From: Loktanella sp. M215
GTDB taxonomy: Bacteria; Pseudomonadota; Alphaproteobacteria; Rhodobacterales; Rhodobacteraceae
Direction of reading: 5' to 3'
DNA: 64,000 nucleotides
NCBI RefSeq assembly: GCF_021735925.1
Contig: NZ_WMEA01000001.1
Location: 2,696,001 to 2,760,000, forward strand
Shown: positions 48,743 to 58,152 of the stretch, piece by piece
Numbering within the stretch: position 1 is the stretch's first letter
Layout of the letters: each line of letters starts with the position of its first letter
Notes under the pieces: model-generated
Databases searched by the model: none
Seen by the model: the letters and a program-made list of their open reading frames with translations, nothing else
Told to the model about the DNA's origin: nothing
Translations under genes and position numbers: made by a program

Positions 48743-49384
48743 GTGACCTTCAACATGCGCGATCTTCACGTCCATGGCACTGCTTTCTATGACTTTTTAT
48801 GGCTTCGGAAGCGATTCTTCGTCGACACGCCGGGGTGGCATATCCCCCACGATGACGTGGTCGAGATGGACCCATACGACAACCCCAAGGCCTGGTATTC
48901 GGTCGTTCTGCGCAACGGCGAGGTGATCGGCGGTGCGCGGGCCATGGCCACGACGGCGACTTGGGGCAGCCACAGCTACATGCTGCGCGATGCCGTGCAG
49001 GGCAAGCTGACCGATATTCCCGCCGCGGTGCTGGGCCGCGACATCGTCAGCCGCGAGATGTGGGAATGCACGCGGCTGGTCATGGCTGACACGGTCGGCA
49101 CGCAGGCGGCGCGCAGCACCTGCCTAACCATGATCGTGCAGGGATTGATCGACGTGGCGGCAGATCAGGGGGCGACGTCCCTGATGTCCCTGTCGCCACT
49201 GGCGCTGATGCGGGCCTTGCGGCAGCTGGGGTTCGGGGCAGAGCGAATCGGAGGGCCTTATACCAACGACAACGACGGCCGGCGGTATGCGGTGCTGTTG
49301 ATGCCGACGACCCGGATCATTCCGCCGGTGCCCCTCGCGACGCACAGGGCCCAGCCGCAGCCCATTCACGCGCCGGCCGTCTGA
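48743..49384 (+). CDS. Acyl-homoserine lactone synthase (LuxI family)
   Basis: The 213-residue enzyme makes an N-acyl-homoserine lactone signal from S-adenosylmethionine and an acyl carrier. Family-conserved residues are present: Arg24, Phe25, Trp32, Asp43, Asp46, Arg66, Glu108 and Arg111 (in EMDPYD, GGARAM and WECTR). The start is a GTG at 48743; an ATG at 48755 is possible, as the AAGGAG site is unusually far upstream. It follows the luxR gene, so this is a complete signal-response pair. Acyl chain length cannot be told. Confidence 0.9.
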   Translation: MTFNMRDLHVHGTAFYDFLWLRKRFFVDTPGWHIPHDDVVEMDPYDNPKAWYSVVLRNGEVIGGARAMATTATWGSHSYMLRDAVQGKLTDIPAAVLGRDIVSREMWECTRLVMADTVGTQAARSTCLTMIVQGLIDVAADQGATSLMSLSPLALMRALRQLGFGAERIGGPYTNDNDGRRYAVLLMPTTRIIPPVPLATHRAQPQPIHAPAV

Positions 49385-49400
49385 TGCGGGAAGAGACGGA

Positions 49401-49425
49401 AAAGGCGGGCTGGCTGCCCGCCTTT
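49401..49425. terminator. Bidirectional terminator hairpin
   Basis: AAAGGCGGGC (49401-49410) pairs perfectly with GCCCGCCTTT (49416-49425). It lies between the luxI stop and the end of a small minus-strand gene and can serve both directions. Confidence 0.8.
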
Positions 49426-49427
49426 CG

Positions 49428-49586
49428 TCAGCTTGTGGTGACCGGGACGCAGGTCCCGGTTTCAGCATCTGGCAGCGTACCGTCCGCGCAGGACATGGCG
49501 GTCGTCTTGGCGTGGCTGCAGCCCTGGGCCAGTGCCAGGCCCGGCAGCAGGGTCAGTGTCAGGGCCGCAAGTGTGGTCTTCAACAT
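49428..49586 (-). CDS. Small secreted Cys-containing peptide
   Basis: A 52-residue product is encoded from an ATG at 49586, with CAGGAG just upstream. Residues 1-21 form a clear Sec signal peptide ending ALA. The mature peptide of about 31 residues has three Cys residues (GCSHA, MSCADG, GTCVP). It is convergent with luxI and lies upstream of nothing else on its strand. It resembles small exported peptides seen near purB in roseobacters. Function is unknown. Confidence 0.75.
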   Translation of the reverse strand: MLKTTLAALTLTLLPGLALAQGCSHAKTTAMSCADGTLPDAETGTCVPVTTS

Positions 49587-49676
49587 CGAGAACTCCTGTC
49601 ATTGTTCAAGGTGACGTCAGCATAGCATGACGCTGGGTCAATCACCGACAGGTTTCTGTGCGACAGGGTGTCCCGG

Positions 49677-50984
49677 TCAGGTTGTGCCGAAAACGCGGGC
49701 GAAAATCGTGTCGACATGTTTGGTGTGATAGCCGATGTCGAACTTTTCCTCGATCTGCGCGGGGGTCAGGGCGGCGGTCACCTCGGGGTCGGCCAGCAGC
49801 TCTGTCTTGAAATCGGCGCCCTTTTCCCAGACCTTCATCGCGTTGCGCTGCACGAGGCGGTAGCTGTCCTCGCGGCTGACGCCGGCCTGGGTCAGGGCCA
49901 GCAGGACGCGCTGCGACATCACGAGGCCGCGAAACTTGTCCATGTTGGCCAGCATGTTGTCGGGATAGATCACCAGTTTTTCGACCAGACCGGCGAGGCG
50001 GTTGAGGGCGAAATCCAGCGTGATCGTGGTGTCGGGACTGATGGCGCGTTCGACCGAGGAATGCGAGATGTCGCGTTCGTGCCAGAGGGTCACGTTTTCC
50101 AGCGCGGGTGTGACGGACATGCGGACAAGCCGGGCGAGGCCGGTCAGGTTTTCCGACAGCACCGGGTTGCGCTTGTGCGGCATGGCGGAGGAGCCCTTCT
50201 GGCCGGGCGAGAAGAACTCTTCGGCCTCCAGCACTTCGGTCCGCTGCATGTGGCGAATCTCAGTCGCGATGTTTTCCATGCTGCTGGCGATGACACCCAG
50301 CGTGGCGAAGAACATGGCGTGCCGGTCGCGGGGGATGACCTGCGTGCTGATCGGCTCTGGCGTCAGGCCCAGTTGCTTGCAGACGTGCTCCTCGACGCGT
50401 GGGTCGATGTTGGCGAAGGTGCCGACGGCCCCCGAGATGGCACCGGTCGCGATCTCGGCCCGGGCGTTGACGAGGCGGGCGCGGCCGCGGTCCATTTCGG
50501 CGTAGAAGCGGGCGAAGGTCAGGCCCATCGTTGTGGGTTCGGCGTGGATGCCGTGGCTGCGGCCGATGCGGACGGTGTCCTTGTGTTCCAGCGCGCGGGA
50601 TTTCAGGGCCGCCAGCACGCGGTCCATGTCGGCCAGCAGGATGTCGCAGGCGCGGACCAGTTGCACGTTCAGCGTGGTGTCCAGCACGTCAGATGACGTC
50701 ATGCCCTGATGCACGAATCGCGCCTGATCGGACCCGATGTGTTCGGACAGGTGGGTCAGGAAAGCGATGACGTCATGCTTGGTCACGGCCTCGATCTCGT
50801 CGATGCGGGCGACGTCGAACTCCACGTCCTTTGCCTTCCAGACGGCCTGCGCATTCTCGCGCGGGATCACGCCAAGGTCGGCCATGGCGTCGCAGGCGTG
50901 TGCCTCGATCTCGAACCAGATACGGTACTTCGTGGCGGGGTCCCAGATGGCGGTCATTTCGGGGCGGGAATAGCGCGGAATCAT
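49677..50984 (-). CDS. purB: Adenylosuccinate lyase
   Basis: PurB cleaves adenylosuccinate and SAICAR to release fumarate in purine synthesis. The 435-residue protein has the fumarase/aspartase superfamily signature GSSAMPHKRNPV near residue 265, with the catalytic Ser on that flexible loop. The TSSDVLDTTLN block is near 92 and the catalytic His of RSHGIHAEPTT near 145. The ATG is at 50984. It is not in an operon with other pur genes here. Confidence 0.96.
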   Translation of the reverse strand: MIPRYSRPEMTAIWDPATKYRIWFEIEAHACDAMADLGVIPRENAQAVWKAKDVEFDVARIDEIEAVTKHDVIAFLTHLSEHIGSDQARFVHQGMTSSDVLDTTLNVQLVRACDILLADMDRVLAALKSRALEHKDTVRIGRSHGIHAEPTTMGLTFARFYAEMDRGRARLVNARAEIATGAISGAVGTFANIDPRVEEHVCKQLGLTPEPISTQVIPRDRHAMFFATLGVIASSMENIATEIRHMQRTEVLEAEEFFSPGQKGSSAMPHKRNPVLSENLTGLARLVRMSVTPALENVTLWHERDISHSSVERAISPDTTITLDFALNRLAGLVEKLVIYPDNMLANMDKFRGLVMSQRVLLALTQAGVSREDSYRLVQRNAMKVWEKGADFKTELLADPEVTAALTPAQIEEKFDIGYHTKHVDTIFARVFGTT

Positions 50985-51066
50985 GGGGCGGGCCTTTCGG
51001 GATTGGCAGCGGGGTCAGGGGCGTCATACTGGGGTGGCAGCGGAATGAAAAGAAGCGGAGGCTGCC

Positions 51067-51495
51067 GTGACGGAAACCATGCTGACCCGGGCGGATTTTC
51101 TGGGCGACTGGCGTCTGTTGCGACAGATCGACGACCGGTTGGCCGGGTGCAAAGGTGTGTTCGAGGGGACGGCCCGGATCACGGGCGTCGGCGCGCGGGA
51201 TGCCACCTATGCCGAGGCGGGTCTGCTGCGGTTCGGCGACGCGGCCCCCTTACGGGCAGAGCGCCGCTATCTTTGGACTTTCGCCCCCCATCGGATCGCC
51301 ATCACCTTCGTCGACGGCCGCGATTTCGTGGCGTTCCGGCCGCTGGGCCGCGCCGCAGAGGCCGTTCACCAGTGCGGCGCGGATACCTACCGCGTGATCC
51401 ACGACCTGACCGACTGGCCATGCTGGCAGGCGATCTGGACGGTGACCGGCCCGCGCAAGGATTATGGCCTGCGGTCGGTCTATCACCGCGCCTGA
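51067..51495 (+). CDS. DUF6314 family protein
   Basis: The 142-residue protein fits the DUF6314 pattern: FLGDWRLLRQIDDRLAG at the start, a beta-barrel-like run (ERRYLWTFA) and the closing HQCGADTYRVIHD...WTVTGPRKDY segment. The family is uncharacterised, with a calycin-like fold likely. The GTG at 51067 follows GGAGG by 5 bases. It stands between purB and glnA without a coupled partner. Confidence 0.8.
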   Translation: MTETMLTRADFLGDWRLLRQIDDRLAGCKGVFEGTARITGVGARDATYAEAGLLRFGDAAPLRAERRYLWTFAPHRIAITFVDGRDFVAFRPLGRAAEAVHQCGADTYRVIHDLTDWPCWQAIWTVTGPRKDYGLRSVYHRA

Positions 51496-51760
51496 AGGTG
51501 TCGGACGCGGCGCGCCGGATCAGCGCGTCATCTGCCCGGTGCCGCTGCATCCGCCCATATAGACAGAGGTCGCATCATTGCTGGTCGGTGATGCGACGGT
51601 CATCGACCCGTCCGCGCAGATCGCCATCGACGCCGCGCCAAGTCGTCGTGTCGGTCTATCCGGCAGGATGTGTCGCGACGCGTTAATTTCCCTGTGCTCG
51701 TCCAAGTCATGAAAATGCGCGGGGCCTTTGGGTGCTGCAGACTGTGCCGGCAAGAATGCA
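51496..51760. other. Intergenic stretch between DUF6314 and glnA
   Basis: No gene is certain here. A minus-strand frame ending at 51520 would give a short peptide from about 51640 (MAICADGSMTVAS...), with a Cys and Gly-rich tail. It has no clear ribosome-binding site, so it is not called. The glnA terminator closes the stretch. Confidence 0.4.
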
Positions 51761-51786
51761 GAAGGGCGCCCCGTGGGGCGCCCTTC
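51761..51786 (-). terminator. Intrinsic terminator of glnA
   Basis: A perfect 12-bp stem (51761-51772 with 51775-51786) lies 24 bases beyond the glnA stop. Confidence 0.85.
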
Positions 51787-51809
51787 GCAACTGGTCATCC
51801 GGATCGGGA

Positions 51810-53228
51810 TCAGCAGCTGTAGTACATCTTGTATTCGATCGGGTGCGGCGTGTGCTCGTAGGCGTAGACCTCTTCCCACTTCAGCGCCATGTAGCCTTCC
51901 AGCTGCGAGCGGGTGAAGACGTCGCCGGCCAGCAAGAACTCGTGGTCCTTCTCCAGCTCGTCGAGGGCTTCGCGCAGGCTGCCGCAGACGGTCGGGATCG
52001 ATGCCAGTTCTTCCGGCGGCAGGTCGTAGAGATCCTTGTCCGACGCGGGGCCCGGGTCGATCTTGTTCTTGATGCCGTCAAGGCCGGCCATCAGCAGGGC
52101 CGAGAACGCGAGGTAGGGGTTCGCCGCGGGATCGGGGAAACGGGCCTCGACGCGCTTGGCCTTGGGCGATTCGGACCACGGAATACGGACGCAGCCCGAG
52201 CGGTTGCGGGCGGAGAAGGCGCGCAGGACGGGGGCTTCGAAGCCGGGGATCAGGCGCTTGTAGCTGTTCGTGGTCGGGTTCGTGATCGCGTTCAGCGCCT
52301 TGGCGTGCTTGAGGATGCCGCCGATGAAGTAGAGCGCTTCCTGGCTGAGGTCGGCATATTTGTCGCCGGCAAAGAGCGGCTTGCCGTCCTTCCAGATCGA
52401 CATGTTGACGTGCATCCCGGTGCCGTTGTCGCCGGACATGGGCTTCGGCATGAATGTCGCCGACTTGCCGTAGGCCTGTGCCACGTTGTGGATGACGTAC
52501 TTGTACTTCTGGATCTCGTCGGCCTGCTTGGTCAGCGTGCCGAAGATCAGGCCCAGTTCGTGCTGGCAGGAGGCGACTTCGTGGTGGTGCTTGTCGACCT
52601 TCATGCCCATGCGCTTCATGGTGGACAGCATCTCGCCACGCATGTCCTGCGCGTCGTCGATCGGGTTGACGGGGAAGTAGCCGCCCTTGATGCCCGGACG
52701 GTGGCCGGTGTTGCCGACGCCGGTTTCGGACTTGAAGTCGGTGTCGGAGTTCCAGGCGCCGTCGATGGCGTCGACCTGAAAGCTGACCTTGTTCATCGAG
52801 ACGGAGTAGCGGACGTCGTCGAAGATGAAGAATTCAGCCTCTGGCCCGCAGTAGAACGTGTCGCCCATGCCGGACGCCTTGAGGTAGGCTTCGGCCTTTT
52901 CGGCGGTGCCGCGGGGGTCACGGTCGTAGGGTTCCATCGTATCGGGCTCGACCACGGTGCAATGCACGCAGACGGTCTTTTCCGCGTAGAACGGGTCGAC
53001 GTAGGCGGAGGCGGTGTCCAGCATCAGCTTCATGTCGGACTGGTCGATGGATTTCCAGCCGGCGATGGAGGAGCCGTCGAACATAAAGCCTTCTTCGACG
53101 AAGTCTTCGTCGACGAGGTCGGCCACGATGGTCACGTGCTGCAGCTTGCCCTTGACGTCGGTGAAGCGGACATCGACGTAGTCGGCCTCTTCATCCTTGA
53201 TCAGCTTGAGAAAATCTTTGGTGCTCAT
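51810..53228 (-). CDS. glnA: Glutamine synthetase type I
   Basis: GlnA makes glutamine from glutamate, ammonia and ATP. The 472-residue protein has the GSI motifs FDGSSIAGW near residue 50, the ATP-binding [16 protein letters not shown] near 263 and NRSGCVRIP near 342. Tyr401 in [10 protein letters not shown] is the expected adenylylation site, so GlnE-type control is likely. It follows glnB by about 45 bases in one operon and has a strong terminator. Confidence 0.97.
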   Translation of the reverse strand: MSTKDFLKLIKDEEADYVDVRFTDVKGKLQHVTIVADLVDEDFVEEGFMFDGSSIAGWKSIDQSDMKLMLDTASAYVDPFYAEKTVCVHCTVVEPDTMEPYDRDPRGTAEKAEAYLKASGMGDTFYCGPEAEFFIFDDVRYSVSMNKVSFQVDAIDGAWNSDTDFKSETGVGNTGHRPGIKGGYFPVNPIDDAQDMRGEMLSTMKRMGMKVDKHHHEVASCQHELGLIFGTLTKQADEIQKYKYVIHNVAQAYGKSATFMPKPMSGDNGTGMHVNMSIWKDGKPLFAGDKYADLSQEALYFIGGILKHAKALNAITNPTTNSYKRLIPGFEAPVLRAFSARNRSGCVRIPWSESPKAKRVEARFPDPAANPYLAFSALLMAGLDGIKNKIDPGPASDKDLYDLPPEELASIPTVCGSLREALDELEKDHEFLLAGDVFTRSQLEGYMALKWEEVYAYEHTPHPIEYKMYYSC

Positions 53229-53273
53229 GGGTTGAGATCCTTTTTGGTCTTGATCGTTGGTATGGTGCGGGCG

Positions 53274-53714
<441 letters not shown>

Positions 53715-53734
53715 TTAGGCGATGCGCCGCCATA

Positions 53735-53761
53735 TTGTGCGACTTGCTGTAATTTTGTGCG
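53735..53761 (+). promoter_or_regulatory. Direct repeat in the glnB / hydrate-repair intergenic region
   Basis: TTGTGCG occurs at 53735-53741 and again at 53755-53761, 20 bases apart, which is two helical turns. It lies upstream of both divergent genes and may be a regulator site. No known motif is recognised. Confidence 0.3.
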
Positions 53762-53787
53762 GTTTGAAAACAAGAGGTGCTGAAACG

Positions 53788-55335
53788 ATGACCGAATTGC
53801 TGACCGCTGCCCAAATGCGCGCCATCGAGCGGGCCGCGATCGACTCTGGTGCGGTGACCGGGCTGGAGCTGATGGAGCGCGCCGGGCAGGGCGTGGTGGA
53901 CGCGATTTTCGCGCATTGGCCAGAGCTTGCGCCGTCACGGGGGCCAGCCCCCGTACCCCCGAAGTATTTGAAACCAGAAGAAGGGGATCCACGACGCGCC
54001 GTCGTGCTGTGCGGGCCCGGCAATAACGGTGGTGACGGGTTCGTCGTGGCGCGGTTGCTGCGGGAGGCCGGGTGGGCGGTGGAGGTGTTTTTGTATGGGG
54101 ATGCGGAGAAATTGCCGCAGGATGCGCGGGCGAATTACGCGCGGTGGTCGGCTCTGGGCGCAGTCCAGCCGCTGACCGCAGAGGCTATCGCGCGGCTGGC
54201 GGGTGATGTGGTGGTCGATGCGCTGTTCGGCACGGGGCTGCGGCGCAAAGTCGATCTGCCACTGGATCGTGTCGGGGCGGGACTGCGGCGGGTTGCGGTT
54301 GATCTGCCGACGGGGCTGTGTTCCGACAGCGGGCGCGCCTTGGGTCCGGTTCTGGCGGCGGACCTGACGGTGACATTCCATGCCATGAAGCGCTGTCACG
54401 TCCTGTCGGAGGGGCCGCGGGCCTCCGGGCAAGTCGTCTGCGTCGACATCGGGCTGCACGTGACGGATGCGGCTGCGGTGGACGTGCGCAGGCTGGGCGC
54501 GCCAGAGGCGCTCGGCAAGGCGGAGGGGCACAAGTACGACTTTGGCCACGCCCTTATTTTGTCGGGCGGTGTGGGGCGCGGGGGCGCCGCGCGGATGGCG
54601 GCGCGAGGCGCGTTGCGGATCGGGGCGGGGGCAGTGACGTTGGGGTGTCCTCCCGCGGCGCTGATCGAGAATGCGGCGCAGCTGAATGCGGTGATGTTGC
54701 GGAAGGTGAAGGATGCCGATGTCTTGGCCGTGGTGTTGGAAGACACGCGGATCAATGCGCTGTGTCTGGGTCCGGGGATGGGCACTGGGCCGCGGGAGGC
54801 GGCGCTGATTACGGCGGCGCTTGGATCGGGGCGCAAGGTCGTGTTGGACGCGGATGCACTGACGTTGCTCTCAAAGGATGCCGCGTTGTTCGGGCAGTTA
54901 CACGCGGATTGCGTGCTGACGCCGCACGCTGGCGAGTTTGCGCGGTTGTTTCCGGACATTGCCGAGAGGCTGGATGCGCCCGCGACGACCGGCCCCGCCT
55001 ATTCCAAGGTCGATGCGACGCGCGAGGCCGCCAAGCGCGCGGGCTGCGTCGTGCTGTTCAAGGGGGCGGATACGGTGATCGCGGCGCCCTCGGGTCGGTG
55101 CAGCGTCAATGCGGCGGTTTATGACCGGGCTGCACCCTGGCTGGCGACGGCGGGAGCGGGGGATGTGCTGGCGGGGTTCATCACCGGGTTGATGGCGCGG
55201 GGATTCGAGCCGATGCAGGCGGCAGAGTTGGGGGCCTGGCTGCATGTGGAATGTGCGCGGGCCTTCGGGCCGGGGCTGATCGCAGAGGATCTGCCGGAGG
55301 CGCTGCCGGGCGTGCTGCGCGCCTTGGGCGCATAG
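53788..55335 (+). CDS. nnr: Bifunctional NAD(P)H-hydrate epimerase/dehydratase
   Basis: This enzyme repairs hydrated NAD(P)H: the N-terminal half epimerises and the C-terminal half dehydrates using ATP or ADP. The 515-residue protein has the epimerase motif CGPGNNGGDGFVVARLL (residues 75-91). The dehydratase half carries the signature ATAGAGDVLAGFITGLMARG near the C-terminus. The ATG at 53788 gives the family start. Residues about 48-68 (PSRGPAPVPPKYLKPEEGD) are encoded by a copy of the dispersed repeat and are extra relative to usual homologues. Confidence 0.92.
   Translation: MTELLTAAQMRAIERAAIDSGAVTGLELMERAGQGVVDAIFAHWPELAPSRGPAPVPPKYLKPEEGDPRRAVVLCGPGNNGGDGFVVARLLREAGWAVEVFLYGDAEKLPQDARANYARWSALGAVQPLTAEAIARLAGDVVVDALFGTGLRRKVDLPLDRVGAGLRRVAVDLPTGLCSDSGRALGPVLAADLTVTFHAMKRCHVLSEGPRASGQVVCVDIGLHVTDAAAVDVRRLGAPEALGKAEGHKYDFGHALILSGGVGRGGAARMAARGALRIGAGAVTLGCPPAALIENAAQLNAVMLRKVKDADVLAVVLEDTRINALCLGPGMGTGPREAALITAALGSGRKVVLDADALTLLSKDAALFGQLHADCVLTPHAGEFARLFPDIAERLDAPATTGPAYSKVDATREAAKRAGCVVLFKGADTVIAAPSGRCSVNAAVYDRAAPWLATAGAGDVLAGFITGLMARGFEPMQAAELGAWLHVECARAFGPGLIAEDLPEALPGVLRALGA
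53938..53983 (+). repeat. Dispersed repeat copy E, inside the hydrate-repair gene
   Basis: A hairpin CGGGGGCCAGCCCCCG (53938-53953) is followed by CCCCCGAAGTATTT and AAACCAGAAGAAG (53956-53983). It keeps the reading frame open and encodes about 19 residues between the first helices and the nucleotide-binding motif of the epimerase domain. The unit matches copies B and D closely. Confidence 0.8.
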
Positions 55336-55337
55336 CA

Positions 55338-55368
55338 AAAGGCCGCGCCCCCGAAGGGTGCGGCCTTT
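55338..55368. terminator. Bidirectional terminator hairpin
   Basis: A 13-bp stem with one G-U pair (55338-55350 with 55356-55368) flanked by A and T runs lies just after the hydrate-repair gene and before the end of the convergent Hint gene. It can end both transcripts. Confidence 0.8.
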
Positions 55369-55390
55369 GGACTGCATGGGGGGGGCGGGG

Positions 55391-55852
55391 TCAGACGGCG
55401 GCGGAGGCCATTTCGATCCCGTCGGCATACATGATGTGCTGGCGGTCGAAGGTCAGAGTGTAGACCTGCACCTCTTGCGCGTCCTGCAGGGACAGGAATT
55501 CGCCGTCGACGAGGCGTGAGGCGGCGACCGTGGCGGTGGGGGCGCCAAAGAGCGCCTCTGCCCGCCAGTCGCGGATGTGGATCTGGGCGCCGGGTGTGAC
55601 GAGCATATCGCGGTCGGGGCGTGTGTGGCCAAGCGAGCCTGCCTTGATGCGGATCGTGGCGGTGCGCAGGGTCTGCACGGTGACGGCGCGCAGCACGGCC
55701 ACGCCGGTGTCGCGGGTGATCACGCGGACGCCGGGGGTCAGATGCTCGACCGGGGTTTCACCGTCCAGCGTCATGATCGTCGTGCCGGCGCAGACGCCGC
55801 TGATGGCTGCGGTCTGGGTCAGGGTCTCGCGTGTTTTCGTCCCGGTGTGCAT
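55391..55852 (-). CDS. Hint (hedgehog/intein) domain protein
   Basis: The 153-residue protein is almost only a Hint_2-type domain. It has the block-A motif GVCAGTTIMTLDGETPVEHL with the candidate nucleophile Cys21, VRVITRDTGV after it, and an LVTPGAQIHI block. The C-terminal end lacks the usual His-Asn splice ending, so protein splicing is not expected. In roseobacters such domains usually sit at the end of large secreted proteins; a short stand-alone form is less common. Function is unknown. Confidence 0.8.
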   Translation of the reverse strand: MHTGTKTRETLTQTAAISGVCAGTTIMTLDGETPVEHLTPGVRVITRDTGVAVLRAVTVQTLRTATIRIKAGSLGHTRPDRDMLVTPGAQIHIRDWRAEALFGAPTATVAASRLVDGEFLSLQDAQEVQVYTLTFDRQHIMYADGIEMASAAV

Positions 55853-56024
55853 GGCGTGTTCCCGCTCTTGGTGGTCTGTGCCTGCATCTGTGGTTCACGA
55901 CTAAGGCGAAAAAAGGGCAGACTGCCGCCTTTTTCGAAATGCGATTTGCACTCGCATCCGTCTGTCACCTTTGATAGACAGCGCGCAAAGCCGGGGGTGG
56001 GTCAAATCCGCCCCCGTTTCACAT

Positions 56025-56108
56025 GCGGGTGTGGCGGAATGGTAGACGCACCAGATTTAGGTTCTGGCGCCGCAAGGCGTGGAGGTTCGAGTCCTCTCAC
56101 CCGCACCA
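56025..56108 (+). tRNA. tRNA-Leu (anticodon UAG)
   Basis: The 84-base gene folds as a long-variable-arm tRNA. The acceptor stem GCGGGTG pairs with CACCCGC (56098-56104). The anticodon stem CCAGA/TCTGG encloses the loop TTTAGGT with anticodon TAG at 56058-56060. The T arm GGTTCGAGTCC is normal, and the CCA end is encoded (56106-56108). It reads CUN-type leucine codons. Confidence 0.97.
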
Positions 56109-56135
56109 AAGGTTGAGTAGAAAGAAGGAAAGCCC

Positions 56136-57470
56136 ATGCAGGTCAAAGAGACCCTGAACGACGGCCTCAAGCGCGGATACACGATCACCGTGACGGCGGC
56201 GGAACTTGACGACAAGGTTGTCGGCAAGCTGAAAGAAGCGCAGCCCGAAGTCGAGATGAAGGGCTTTCGCAAGGGCAAGGTGCCCATGGCCATGATGCGC
56301 AAGCAGTTCGGCCCGCGCCTGATGGGCGATGCGATGCAGGAAGCCATCGACGGTGCGATGAACGAGCACCTGACCTCTTCTGGCGACCGCCCCGCGGCCC
56401 AGCCCGAGATGAAGATGGACAACGAAGACTGGAAAGAGGGCGATGACGTCGTCGTCAACGTGACCTACGAAAAGCTGCCCGACGTCCCCGAGACGGACCT
56501 GAGCAAGGTCAAGCTGGAGCGTATGGTCGTGAAGGCCGACGAATCTGCCGTCGACGAGGCGCTGAAGAACCTGTCGGAAAGCCCGCAGGCGATGACCTTC
56601 GAGGAAAAGAAGGGTGCGGCCAAGGATGGCGATCAGGTTCTGATCGACTTCGTCGGCAAGATCGACGGTGAAGCCTTTGACGGCGGTGCTGGCGAGGATT
56701 ATCCGCTGGTGCTCGGCTCTAACAGCTTTATCCCCGGGTTCGAGGATCAGCTGCTGAAGGCGAAGGCCGGCGAAGAGAAGGCCGTGACGGTCAGCTTTCC
56801 CGAGGATTATCAGGCCCCGCATCTGGCCGGTAAAGAGGCCGTCTTTGACGTGACCGTCAAGGAAGTCCGCGCCGCCAAGGCACCCGAGATGGACGACGAG
56901 CTGGCCAAGAAGTTCGGCGCCGAGGATCTGGAGGCCCTGAAGGGTCAGATCCGCGAGCGGCTGGAAGCCGAATACGCCGGTGCGTCCCGCGCGATCGCCA
57001 AGCGCAAGCTGCTGGACGAGCTGGATACGCTGGTCGATTTCGAGCTGCCGGCGTCGCTGGTCGAGGCCGAAGCGGGCCAGATCGCGCACCAGCTGTGGCA
57101 CGAAGAGAACGCAGATCATCAGGGGCACGATCATCCCCAGATCGAGCCCACGGACGAGCACAAGGCGCTGGCCAAGCGCCGGGTGAAGCTGGGTCTGCTG
57201 CTGGCCGATATCGGCCAGACCGCAGAGGTGAAGGTCACGGATCAGGAAATGACCCAGGCCGTCATGAACCAGGCGCGTCAGTATCCGGGTCAGGAGCGTC
57301 AGTTCTTTGAATTCGTGCAGCAGAACGCACAGTTCCGCCAGCAGCTGCAGGCGCCGCTGTTCGAAGACAAGGTCGTCGACCACATCTTTGACAAGGCCAG
57401 CGTGACAGAGAAGGAGGTCAGCAAGGAAGACTTGCAGGCCGCCGTCGAAGCGCTTGAAAACGAAGACTGA
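56136..57470 (+). CDS. tig: Trigger factor
   Basis: Trigger factor is the ribosome-bound chaperone that receives new chains. The 444-residue protein has the ribosome-docking motif GFRKGKVP near residue 43-50, a peptidyl-prolyl isomerase domain (about 160-245, with [14 protein letters not shown]) and the long helical chaperone arms to the end. AAGAAGGAAAG precedes the ATG. It follows the tRNA by 27 bases and is closed by a strong terminator. Confidence 0.96.
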   Translation: MQVKETLNDGLKRGYTITVTAAELDDKVVGKLKEAQPEVEMKGFRKGKVPMAMMRKQFGPRLMGDAMQEAIDGAMNEHLTSSGDRPAAQPEMKMDNEDWKEGDDVVVNVTYEKLPDVPETDLSKVKLERMVVKADESAVDEALKNLSESPQAMTFEEKKGAAKDGDQVLIDFVGKIDGEAFDGGAGEDYPLVLGSNSFIPGFEDQLLKAKAGEEKAVTVSFPEDYQAPHLAGKEAVFDVTVKEVRAAKAPEMDDELAKKFGAEDLEALKGQIRERLEAEYAGASRAIAKRKLLDELDTLVDFELPASLVEAEAGQIAHQLWHEENADHQGHDHPQIEPTDEHKALAKRRVKLGLLLADIGQTAEVKVTDQEMTQAVMNQARQYPGQERQFFEFVQQNAQFRQQLQAPLFEDKVVDHIFDKASVTEKEVSKEDLQAAVEALENED

Positions 57471-57497
57471 TCTTCGGTCTTATCGGCTGTAATGATA

Positions 57498-57528
57498 GAA
57501 ACGGCACCTCTTTGTGAGGTGCCGTTTC
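57498..57528 (+). terminator. Intrinsic terminator of tig
   Basis: A perfect 13-bp stem (57498-57510 with 57516-57528, loop TTTGT) lies 27 bases after the tig stop. Confidence 0.85.
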
Positions 57529-57619
57529 GCGTTGTGCGCTTGTGGTTTCGGCGTGGCGGCGCAATAGTCGATCCCAGCGTCATCGCGTTTTCAGATCTTC
57601 ATTTCAGTAGGAATTTGCC

Positions 57620-58111
57620 ATGTTTGCGTGGTGTCGACAGAGTCTGACTCTCTGCGTGGCTGTCATGGCCATCGGCGCGGGCGGGTCTGCCATGGCCTGT
57701 CCCAATCCGGATCTGGGTGCGGCCAGCATGATCACCAGCAACGGTGCGTCTTTGCGGTTGGGGCAGAACCTCAGGGTCTTTGCGGGCGGGGCGGCGCCTT
57801 TGGATGCGTGCAGCTATCTGGGTCTGTCCCGCGTGCCGAAGGCGCAGTTCAACGACGCGCCTGCGCTGGTGGCAGAGTTGGGTGGGATGCAGGGGCTGGC
57901 ACTGGAGATCGGCGTGTCCAGCCGGTGTGCCACGGCGTTGCTAGTCCAGACCGAAGAAGAGAGCTGGTATTTCAACGACAACGGGCAGGGGCCGGGGCGG
58001 CCGCACATGTTGCTGTCGCGGCCGGGCAACGGCACGCTCTCGGTCTGGATCGGGACCGAGGACGGCCAACCCTGCCGCGCGCGCCTGTCGCTAACGACGT
58101 TGCTGCGGTGA
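57620..58111 (+). CDS. Secreted protein of unknown function
   Basis: The 163-residue protein has a Sec signal peptide (about residues 1-26, ending AMA before CPNP). The mature part is beta-rich with four Cys residues (ACPNP, DACSYL, SSRCATAL, QPCRAR) that may form two disulfides. The segments LRVFAGGAAPLDACSYLG and SWYFNDNGQG suggest a beta-sandwich. No family is recognised. It lies between tig and the convergent cpdB. Confidence 0.75.
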   Translation: MFAWCRQSLTLCVAVMAIGAGGSAMACPNPDLGAASMITSNGASLRLGQNLRVFAGGAAPLDACSYLGLSRVPKAQFNDAPALVAELGGMQGLALEIGVSSRCATALLVQTEEESWYFNDNGQGPGRPHMLLSRPGNGTLSVWIGTEDGQPCRARLSLTTLLR

Positions 58112-58152
58112 CTTGTGAGGGGGGGCGCTTTGGCGAGCGCCCCCGGTGATCG

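Noticed and set aside
51520..51640. Short minus-strand peptide frame before glnA
   Set aside because: No clear ribosome-binding site or signal peptide, and the length is too small to support without homology.
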